Shown here in pieces: positions 1 through 6,500 of a stretch of 6,815 nt of DNA. The position numbers and the translations under genes are program-made. Location of the stretch: the NCBI GenBank assembly GCA_019348095.1, contig JAHWKC010000128.1:1-6815 (forward strand), in the 5' to 3' direction. The notes beneath the pieces were generated by a model. The model was not told where the DNA came from, searched no databases, and was given only the letters and a program-made list of their open reading frames with translations. Position 1 is the first letter of the stretch, and every line of letters begins with the position of its first letter. The DNA is from Pseudomonadota bacterium (GTDB lineage: Bacteria > Pseudomonadota > Gammaproteobacteria > Xanthomonadales > Xanthomonadaceae).

Positions 1-134
1 CTTCAGCGCGGCTTTGCCGGAGCGTCATCCCCGCGAAGGCGGGGATCCAGAGCCTTCAGCGTATTGTCCCGCGCTTCAGCGCGACTTTGCCGGAGCGTCG
101 TCCCCGCGAATCCGGGGATCCAGCGCCTTCAGCG
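1..134. repeat. Two tandem copies of a 61-bp direct repeat, period 73
   Basis: Positions 1-61 and 74-134 match at 56 of 61 bases by hand alignment; they differ at repeat positions 11, 27, 38, 39 and 51. A 12-base spacer (62-73) separates them. Each copy starts CTTCAGCGCG and ends GCCTTCAGCG. Each contains a palindrome: in copy 1 the stem ATCCCCGC (27-34) pairs with GCGGGGAT (39-46) around GAAG. In copy 2 the stem is reduced to TCCCCG (101-106) with CGGGGA (113-118). The ATCCCCGC-GAAG-GCGGGGAT core resembles small dispersed hairpin repeats found in many proteobacterial genomes (family knowledge). Copy 1 begins at the window edge, so the array may continue to the left. No coding function is suggested. 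Confidence 0.75.
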
Positions 135-192
135 CAGCGCCACGCGTCCACAAGCGAACGCCTTTGCCATTGCGTGACCCCCTTGCAGACTC
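135..192. other. Intergenic stretch with nothing recognisable
   Basis: Between the direct repeats and the REP pair I see no SD-plus-start combination, no tRNA-like fold and no clear promoter. Together with the repeats on either side, this makes positions 1-322 a gene-free region. A short open frame crosses it (14-256), but its translation merely reads through the repeats and resembles no family. Confidence 0.5.
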
Positions 193-269
193 TGTAGGAG
201 CGGCTTCAGCCGCGATCCAGAACCATCGGCCGATGCCGCCACGCGATCGCGGCTGAAGCCGCTCCTACA
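193..269. repeat. Inverted REP pair, copy 1 (REPIN-like)
   Basis: Two perfect 25-base arms, 193-217 and 245-269, are reverse complements of each other around a 27-base centre (218-244). Each arm is itself a REP unit: GTAG, then GA, then the small hairpin GCGGCT-TC-AGCCGC, then GATC. The GTAG ends point outwards. The centre contains the perfect 12-base palindrome CATCGGCCGATG (224-235). GTAG-headed REPs are known in Xanthomonadaceae and Pseudomonas, where they are linked to RAYT (TnpA-REP) tyrosine transposases; no such gene is in this window. The same element recurs at 2141-2215. It lies just upstream of mobA and would form a long hairpin in any transcript reading through. Confidence 0.9.
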
Positions 270-312
270 ATGGGATCCGGTCGCCCCTGTGGGCGGGATC
301 GAATCACATATC

Positions 313-316
313 GGAG
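313..316 (+). promoter_or_regulatory. Possible Shine-Dalgarno site for mobA
   Basis: GGAG lies six bases upstream of an ATC codon at 323-325, the usual SD-to-start spacing. No ATG, GTG or TTG in the mobA frame lies near it. It is the main evidence that translation starts at the ATC codon. Four bases is a short match, so it could be chance. Confidence 0.4.
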
Positions 317-322
317 ATCGAC

Positions 323-940
323 ATCACGACCCCGCCACCGCCAGAGCTGACCCTGGGCATCCTCGCCGGCGGCCGCGCCACCCGGCTTGGCGGGCGCGAC
401 AAGGCCTGGCTGCGCCGTGGCGGAGTGCCGCAGGTGCTGCGCTGGACACGCCGCTGGGCCGGTCAGGCCGGTACCGTGCTGGTCAGCGCCAACCGCGACC
501 TGGACCGCTATCGTGAGGCCGGCATCCTTACGGTAGTCGACGAGGCGCAACCGGCCGCTGGCGAAGCAACACCGGCATCGGCTTCGCTCGGTCCGATCGC
601 GGGACTCGCGGCCGTGGCGCGCGCCTGCACCACGCCCTGGCTGCTGACGCTCCCGGTCGATCTGGTCGACATCAACGATTGCCTGCTGCCGAGCCTCGCC
701 GCCGCAGGCGGGCAGGGCGCGTGGGCCGAGGACGACGACGGTCCGCAGCCGCTGGTTGCGCTGTGGCGGGCGGATGCATTGCGCGAGGCCGCGGTCGCCG
801 CGATCGCGGCCGGGGAGTTCGCAGTCCACCGCCTGCAGGCGCGCCTCGGCATGGCCGGCGTACGGCTCGCTGGCGTACGCTTCGGCAACCTCAACACGCC
901 GGCCGACCTCGCCGCGGCCGGCTTCGATCGCCATGACTGA
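323..940 (+). CDS. mobA: Molybdenum cofactor guanylyltransferase MobA (apparent non-standard start)
   Basis: MobA transfers GMP from GTP to Mo-molybdopterin in the cytoplasm, giving the guanine dinucleotide cofactor of DMSO-reductase-family enzymes. With ATC at 323 as codon 1 the product is 205 residues, close to the roughly 194 of E. coli MobA. The nucleotide-binding signature is at residues 14-27 (LAGGRATRLGGRDK). VSANRDLDRY (54-63) matches the E. coli VNANR region, GPIAG (90-94) matches GPLAG, and D113 in PVD matches the E. coli metal-binding Asp. NLNTPADL (189-196) is the family's C-terminal signature. The frame is open back to a TGA at 254-256 but has no ATG, GTG or TTG before GTG at 425, which would remove the whole LAGG loop. 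ATC at 323 has GGAG six bases upstream; CTG at 347 or 353 are alternatives. Family assignment is strong; the start is uncertain. It overlaps moeA by 8 bases, which suggests translational coupling. Confidence 0.85.
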   Translation: MTTPPPPELTLGILAGGRATRLGGRDKAWLRRGGVPQVLRWTRRWAGQAGTVLVSANRDLDRYREAGILTVVDEAQPAAGEATPASASLGPIAGLAAVARACTTPWLLTLPVDLVDINDCLLPSLAAAGGQGAWAEDDDGPQPLVALWRADALREAAVAAIAAGEFAVHRLQARLGMAGVRLAGVRFGNLNTPADLAAAGFDRHD

Positions 941-2144
941 AGTCCCCAGCCGATTGTTGTTCGACGATGCGCTCGCGATCATCCATGAGGTCGCGGGTGC
1001 GCACCGGCTGGCGCCGGAAACGCTGGCGTTGCCGCGCTGCCACGGGCGGGTGCTGGCGCAGGACGTGGTCGCGCCGATCGCGCTGCCGCGGTTCGACAAC
1101 AGCGCGATGGACGGCTTCGCCGTGCGCCATGCCGACCTGCACGGCGAGCGCACCCGGCTGCGGCTGAAGGGCGAGCAGTTCGCCGGCGCCGCGCTGGAGC
1201 TGAGCGTGGGGCCGGGCGAATGCGTGCGCATCACCACCGGCGCGCCGCTGCCGGCAGGCGCCGACACGGTGGTGATCAAGGAAAACGCCGAGCTCGATGG
1301 CGACCACGTCAGCCTGGCCGCCGCGGACATCAACGCCAACGTGCGCCGCGCCGGCGAGGACGTCCACCCGGGGGAAGCGGTGCTGCACGCGGGTGATGTG
1401 CTCACCCCCGCCCGCGTATCGCTGGCCGCTTCGCTGGGCCTGCCATCGCTGAGCGTGACACGCCGGCCGACCGTGGCGGTGTTCACCAGCGGCGACGAAC
1501 TGGTCGAGCCGGGCCTGCCGCTGGCGCCGGGCGAGATCTACGACAGCAACCGCGAGTTGCTGATGGGCCTGCTGCGCGCCGACGGTCTGGAACCCACTGC
1601 ATGGCCGCGCCTGCCGGACGACCCGAAGCAGGTGGAGATCGCCCTGCGCGATGCCGGCTGCGCGTTCGATGTGATCATCACCTGCGGTGCGGTGTCGGCC
1701 GGAGAGAAGGACCACATTCCCGCGGTGCTCGCGGCGTTCGGCCGAACCCATTTCTGGAAGGTGCGGATGAAGCCGGGCATGCCGCTGCTGTTCGGCAGCC
1801 TTGACCAGGCGCGGATACTGGGGCTGCCGGGCAATCCGGTTTCGGTGCTGGCGACCTACCTGACCTTCGGGCGCGCGCTGATCGATCATCTGCAGGGTCG
1901 AGCCGAGCCGCGCCCCGTCTGGCAGGCGAAGTTGCTCAGCCCGATCGACAAGCTGCACCCGCGCCGCGAGTTCCTGCGCGCACGGCTGGTCAGTGGCGCC
2001 GACGGCACGCTGCAGGCCGAGCCCGACGCCGCGACCGGCTCGCACCGGCTGCGTGCCGCCACCGACGCCACTGCGCTGATCGTCGTGCCCGAGGGGCCGC
2101 AGCGCCTCGCCGCCGGCAGCGTGGTGGCCGTACTGCCCCTGTAG
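933..2144 (+). CDS. moeA: Molybdopterin molybdenumtransferase MoeA
   Basis: MoeA inserts molybdenum from molybdate into adenylylated molybdopterin, releasing AMP, in the cytoplasm. The product is 403 residues (E. coli MoeA has 411). Visible family motifs: NSAMDGFAVR (56-65, D60 matching the essential E. coli D59), RITTGAPLPAGAD (99-111), GEDVHPGE (141-148), TSGDEL (185-190), CGAVSAGEKD (251-260) and LPGNPVS (298-304). This gives the usual order: N-terminal MoeA domain, central MoCF-biosynthesis (MogA-like) domain at about 178-320, and a C-terminal beta domain at about 325-403. The ATG at 933 is chosen because MTEVPSRLLFDDAL is the natural MoeA N-terminus; the frame runs open further upstream inside mobA. 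ATGACTGA at 933-940 overlaps start and stop, so translation is probably coupled to mobA. The TAG stop is part of the following REP arm. No key residue appears missing. Confidence 0.97.
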   Translation: MTEVPSRLLFDDALAIIHEVAGAHRLAPETLALPRCHGRVLAQDVVAPIALPRFDNSAMDGFAVRHADLHGERTRLRLKGEQFAGAALELSVGPGECVRITTGAPLPAGADTVVIKENAELDGDHVSLAAADINANVRRAGEDVHPGEAVLHAGDVLTPARVSLAASLGLPSLSVTRRPTVAVFTSGDELVEPGLPLAPGEIYDSNRELLMGLLRADGLEPTAWPRLPDDPKQVEIALRDAGCAFDVIITCGAVSAGEKDHIPAVLAAFGRTHFWKVRMKPGMPLLFGSLDQARILGLPGNPVSVLATYLTFGRALIDHLQGRAEPRPVWQAKLLSPIDKLHPRREFLRARLVSGADGTLQAEPDAATGSHRLRAATDATALIVVPEGPQRLAAGSVVAVLPL

Positions 2145-2215
2145 GAGCGGCGTCAGCCGCGATCCGGAACCGGCACGGGCGACCGGCGTCCGATCGCGGC
2201 TGAAGCCGCTCCTAC
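2141..2215. repeat. Inverted REP pair, copy 2 (REPIN-like)
   Basis: Arms 2141-2164 and 2192-2215 (24 bases, one mismatch) flank a 27-base centre, the same centre length as the copy at 193-269. The right arm is identical to the corresponding arm of copy 1. The left arm has CGTC instead of CTTC, which removes one base pair from its inner hairpin. The centres of the two copies agree only in part, beginning C-G-AACC. The left arm's GTAG contains the TAG stop of moeA at 2142-2144. In RNA this element would form a long hairpin between moeA and moeB, which could protect or end the moeA message and partly uncouple moeB. Confidence 0.9.
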
Positions 2216-2238
2216 GGAAATGGTTCTGCGGACGGAAC

Positions 2239-2264
2239 CGTTATCGGCAAAGGCGGATAATCGG
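2239..2264 (+). promoter_or_regulatory. Candidate moeB promoter/operator with ModE-like dyad
   Basis: The half-site CGTTAT (2239-2244) is followed by 12 bases and then ATAATCG (2257-2263). TTATC (2241-2245) and GATAA (2256-2260) are exact inverted repeats, and CCG/CGG extend the symmetry if T2261 is bulged. From memory, the E. coli ModE operator has the form CGTTAT-N12-ATAACG, so the spacing agrees and the right half has one extra T. GATAAT at 2256-2261 also matches five of six bases of a sigma-70 -10 box. It would place transcription start at or next to the moeB ATG (2269). No good -35 box is visible. A second small inverted repeat (GGTTC 2222-2226 with GAACC 2235-2239) lies just upstream. 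The binding-site identity is inference. Confidence 0.35.
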
Positions 2265-2268
2265 CCGC

Positions 2269-3411
2269 ATGAGCATCGAAACCGTTCCTCCCGCCGAAGC
2301 CTACCGCCGGCAGCGCGCCGGCGCGGTATTGATCGACGTGCGCGAATCGCACGAGCGCGCGGCCGGGCACGCCGCCGACGCGCGAGGTATCGCCAAGGGC
2401 GAACTCGAAAGTGACCCGCAGGCCTCACTGCCTGGCCGCGACACCGACGTGCTGCTGATCTGCCAGTCCGGCGCTCGCTCGCTGCAAGCCGCGCAATCGC
2501 TCACGGCCGCCGGCTACACACGGGTCGCGTCGGTCGAGGGCGGCACCGCGGCGTGGATGGCGGCCGCGCTGCCGATCGTCCGGCCCGACAGCGGGGATCC
2601 CGACTTCGATGGCGACTTCTTCGACCGCTACTCGCGCCACCTGCGCCTGCCCGAAGTCGGCGAGGCCGGCCAGCGCAAGCTGCAGGCCGCGCGCATCGCG
2701 ATGATCGGGGCGGGCGGTCTCGGTTCGCCCGCCGCGTTCTATCTGGCCGCCGCCGGGGTCGGCACCCTGGTGCTGGCCGATGACGACGTGGTCGACCGCA
2801 GCAACCTGCAGCGGCAGATACTGCACACCGACGCGCGCATCGGCACGTCCAAGGTCGAATCCGCCCGGGTGGCGCTAACTGCGCTCAATCCGCGCGTGCG
2901 GGTCGAGGGGTTCGGCGAGCGTGTCACCGCAGACAACGTCGAGCGCCTGCTCGAGGGCGCCGACGTGGTCATCGACGGCGGCGACAACTTTCCCACGCGA
3001 TATCTGCTCAACGACGCCTGCGTGAAGCTTGCGAAGCCGCTGGTATACGGCGCGGTGCATCGCTTCGAGGGCCAGGTCAGCGTGTTCGACGCGGGGCGCC
3101 GGCGGGGCAAGGCGCCGTGTTATCGCTGCCTGTTTCCGGAACCGCCACCGGCCGAGGCCGCGCCCAACTGCACCGAAGCCGGCGTGCTTGGCGTGCTGCC
3201 CGGCGTGATCGGGCTGCTGCAGGCAACCGAGGCGATCAAGCTGATCCTGGGGCTGGGTGAGCCGCTTGCCGGCCGGTTGCTGCATTTCGACGCGCTGGCG
3301 ATGCGCTTTCGCGAGACCCGCTTGGCGGCGGATCCCGCCTGCAAGCTCTGCGCGGCGGACGCGCCGTTTCCCGGTTACATCGACTATGGCGCGTTCTGCG
3401 CCGGCGGCTGA
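2269..3411 (+). CDS. moeB: MoeB-type molybdopterin-synthase adenylyltransferase with N-terminal rhodanese domain
   Basis: The ThiF/MoeB part adenylates the C-terminal glycine of MoaD using ATP, preparing it for thiocarboxylation and molybdopterin synthesis in the cytoplasm. The 380-residue product has a rhodanese domain at about 3-104 (LIDVRESHER; active-site loop CQSGARS with C65). The E1-like domain covers about 115-370. It shows RYSRHLRLPEVG (120-131), nucleotide loop GAGGLGS (147-153), DRSNLQRQ (176-183, with N179 and R182 matching catalytic E. coli residues), K195, GGDN with D239, zinc cysteines C284/C287 and C358/C361, and C301 in the NCTEAGV loop. MoeB of E. coli lacks the rhodanese part; the well-known fusions (MOCS3, MoeZ) carry it at the C-terminus. 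ThiF or a dual-use activator of other sulfur-carrier proteins is possible, but the mobA-moeA context favours Moco. No SD precedes the ATG at a useful distance, so a leaderless message is possible. Confidence 0.95.
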   Translation: MSIETVPPAEAYRRQRAGAVLIDVRESHERAAGHAADARGIAKGELESDPQASLPGRDTDVLLICQSGARSLQAAQSLTAAGYTRVASVEGGTAAWMAAALPIVRPDSGDPDFDGDFFDRYSRHLRLPEVGEAGQRKLQAARIAMIGAGGLGSPAAFYLAAAGVGTLVLADDDVVDRSNLQRQILHTDARIGTSKVESARVALTALNPRVRVEGFGERVTADNVERLLEGADVVIDGGDNFPTRYLLNDACVKLAKPLVYGAVHRFEGQVSVFDAGRRRGKAPCYRCLFPEPPPAEAAPNCTEAGVLGVLPGVIGLLQATEAIKLILGLGEPLAGRLLHFDALAMRFRETRLAADPACKLCAADAPFPGYIDYGAFCAGG

Positions 3412-3453
3412 ATCGTCGATCCGGCTGTGCCTGCTTCCTTCCGGGTTGACAGC

Positions 3454-3511
3454 AGCGGAGCAAGCTCCGCTCTACAAGACGGCAGGACCGTAGAGCCAAG
3501 CTTGCCCGGCT
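3454..3511. repeat. Outward-facing GTAG REP pair of a second class
   Basis: Unit A (3454-3475) is a REP on the minus strand: an 8-base perfect stem AGCGGAGC/GCTCCGCT around AA, then CTAC. Unit B (3490-3511) is a REP on the plus strand starting GTAG. Read in the same direction the units match at 18 of 22 bases. One stem pair has changed from G-C to C-G (unit positions 8 and 19), which keeps the pairing; two other pairs in unit B are broken. The GTAG ends face each other across 14 bases, opposite to the arrangement at 193-269 and 2141-2215. The pair sits between convergent genes, a common place for REPs. Confidence 0.8.
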
Positions 3512-3535
3512 GCTTTCCGAGGCGGAGGGCAGCCG
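3507..3535 (+). terminator. 13-bp stem-loop between convergent genes, possible terminator
   Basis: CGGCTGC (3507-3513) pairs with GCAGCCG (3529-3535), and the stem continues inward through two G-U pairs and TCCG/CGGA to a three-base loop (3520-3522). The G-U pairs form only in the plus-strand RNA, so it would act on readthrough from moeB. There is no following U-run, so it is not a classic intrinsic terminator. It shares bases 3507-3511 with REP unit B, so the two structures exclude each other. Confidence 0.3.
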
Positions 3536-3551
3536 AGCACGCTCGCGTTCT

Positions 3552-6500
3552 TCATGACTTGCGCGTCACGCTGGAGATGAGCGCGACCAGTTCGGCCGGT
3601 TCGATCGGCTTGGGCAGGTGCATCTGGTAGCCCGCGCGGATCGCCTTGATCCGGTCGTCGGCGCCGGCGTAGGCGGTCAGCGCGATCGCGGGGATCGCGC
3701 CGCCACTATCGGCACCGAGCGCGCGGACTTGCCGCATCAACGCGTAGCCGTCCTCGCCCGGCATCCCGATGTCGCTGACCAGCACATCGAATGCTCCATC
3801 CGCCAGTGCGCTCACTGCCGCACCGGCCGAATCGGCGGTACTGACGCGCGCGCTGCAGGCCTCCAGCAGGCGCTGGGTCATGAGGCGGGCGTCGGGGTCG
3901 TCATCGACCACCAGGACGTTCACGCCATCGAGTTCACGCGCCTGGCTGCCGTCATGGGGCGCGGAGGGCGCCCGCAGTGCCCGCTGCGAACGCGCCAGCG
4001 GCAGCGCGACCACGAACGTCGTCCCGCGACCCGCGCCTGGGCTGTGCGCATGCACCGTACCGCCATGCAGCTCGACCAGCTTCTTGACGATCGACAGCCC
4101 AAGGCCGAGCCCGCCGTGGCGCCGGCTGATCGAAGCGTCGGCCTGGCGGAAACGGTCGAACACGTAAGGCAGGAATTCGGCATCGATGCCCTCCCCGGTG
4201 TCGCTGACGGTCAACTCCAGCAGCGAGCCGGCGCGCGCCAGCCATACCCGCACCTCACCGCCGCGCGGGGTGAACTTGATCGCGTTGCTGAGCAGGTTCC
4301 ACAGGATCTGCTGCAACCGGGACACATCGCCATTGACCGTGCTGTCGCCGATCGCGTCATGGGTCGAGTGCACCAGCCGCACGTGCCGGGCGTCGGCGTT
4401 GGGGCGGGCGGTTTCCACCGCAGCCAACGCGATCTCGGCCAGGTCGACGTTCTGCAGGTCCAGGCGCACCTTGCCGGAGATGATCGCGCTCATGTCGAGC
4501 AGGTCCTGGATGATCTGCGCCTGCGCGCGAGCGTTGCGTTCGATCACGTCCACGCCCTGCGCCAGTTCGGCCGGAAGCGCCTCCTGCTGCAGGCGCAGGA
4601 TGCCGACCCAGCCCAGGATCGCATTGAGCGGCGTGCGCAGCTCGTGGCTCAGGGTGGCGAGGAAGTCGTCCTTCATGCGGCTGGCACGCTCGGCCTCGCT
4701 GCGCGCCTCCTGCTCGGCCTGCAGCGACTGGCGCAGGCGCTGGTCGACGCTGTGCTTCTCCAGGACGATGCCGCCCAGGTGCGAGGCCAGGCGTGCGAGG
4801 TCCAGATCGTGCGTGCTCGGACCACGCGGCTGGCGGTAGTAGACCGCCACGGTGCCGAGCACACGGCCGTCGCTGGAGCGCATCGGCATCGAGGTGCAGG
4901 CGCCGAGGCCGTGCTCGGTAGCCAGCGCGCGGAAGTCCTGCCACAGCGGATCGTTGTTGATGTCGTCAACCGACACCACCCGGTCCTCGAACGCGGCGGT
5001 ACCGCAGGAGCCGGCGCCGGCGCCGATGCGCAGGCCGTCGATCGCGGCGTTGTAGGGCTCCGGCAGGCTCGGCGCGGCACCCCGCTGCAGGCATTCGCCG
5101 GCTTCGTCGAGCACCAGCACCGAACACAGCATGCCATCGGCCGACTGCGCCTCGACCATCCGCACCAGCGTATCGAGGACTTCGGGCAAGCCGGCGCCGG
5201 TCGCCATCAGTTCCAGCACTTTCTTCTCGGCGACCAGCCCCTGCTCGGCGCGCTTGCGATCGGTAATGTCGATGACCGACCCGATGTAGCCCGGGACTTC
5301 GCTGCGCCCCACCGGACGTGGCGCTGCCGATACCACGCACCAGCGGTAGCTGCCATCCGCGCGGCGCATGCGGAATTCGTGAGAGAACGGTACGCGGCGC
5401 GCAGTGGCCGCGGTGAAGGTGTCGATCGTCTTCAGCGCGTCATCGGGGTACACCACGTCCACCCAACCCTCGCCCAACGGTTCCGCGTGGCTCTGGGCGG
5501 TGAAGTCGTACCACTGCTTGTTGACGTATTCGCACTGCCGGTCAGGCCGGGTGAGCCAGATCATCACCGGTGCCTGGTCGGACATGTTGCGAAAGCGCTG
5601 CTCGCTCTCGCGCAGCTCGCGCGCGACACGGGCGCGCTCCATCGACTCCCAGCAGCGGTTGGTGACATGGCGGGTCAGGTCCACCTCCTCGGCGGTCCAG
5701 TGGCGCGGCGTCGCCTGGTGCACGGCCATGCCCGCGACGAAACGCCCGGACTTGTGCAGGGGCACGCAGATCACCGCCTGGATCATCGTCTGACGGTAGG
5801 TCGACAGGTCCCCAGGCGGTGGCTGGTGGTTGTCGACATCGTTGATCACCAGCGGCCGCCCGGCACGCATCAGTTGCAGTGCCTGATCGCCGAAGTCGGA
5901 AAACCTGTAGCGGCCGACGATGCTCGGCACCCCGCGGTTGTAATCGCCGCTGACGTTGAAGGTGTTCTGGTCGGGCTCGACGTCCGCGTAGGCGCAACGG
6001 TCGGCCTGCAGGTGCTCGCCCAGCAGTCGCGCGCAGGTCCTGGTGATCTCCTCCGGGTCGGTCAGTGGCCGAACCGCCTCGTCGAGCGCGAGCAGGAAGC
6101 GGTCGCGAGTCTCGGTCTGGTGCCGTTCGGTAACGTCGATGCCATGGACGAGGATGCCGGTCACCATGCCGTCGGCATCGCGCATCGGCAGGTAGACGAA
6201 ATCCGCATAGCGCGTCTCCAGCGGCCGGTCGGACTGGCGCTGCAGCAGCACCTGCACGTCATTGCCCACGTAGGGCTGGCCACTGGCATAGACCCCATCG
6301 AGGATCCCGATGAAGCCCTGCTCGATCACTTCCGGCAGCGCCATGGCCACGGTCTGGCCGACCACTTCGCGACCGCCGATGAGCTGCAGGTAGCGCTCGT
6401 TGGCGAACTCGAACACGTGCGCCGGCCCGCGGGTCACCGCCATGAACGAAGGCGACAGCGTGAACGCGTCGGCCAGCCGTTCGCGCTCGGACTGCACGCG

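Noticed and set aside
1..134. CRISPR array
   Set aside because: There are only two 61-base units with a single 12-base spacer, the units have diverged, and no cas gene is present.
14..256. 80-codon open frame over the direct repeats and REP copy 1
   Set aside because: It spans only repeat DNA, has no SD and resembles no protein family; the repeats account for the open frame.
206..1486. 426-codon minus-strand open frame across mobA, moeA and the REP pair
   Set aside because: It is antisense to clear mobA and moeA, and part of its translation (GAASAAI) comes from the REP arm. The 384-codon minus frame at 891-2045 is rejected for the same reason.
3412..3551. Classic Rho-independent terminator or small RNA gene between moeB and the kinase
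   Set aside because: The stem-loops here are not followed by a U-run on either strand, and the repeats are explained by REP units.
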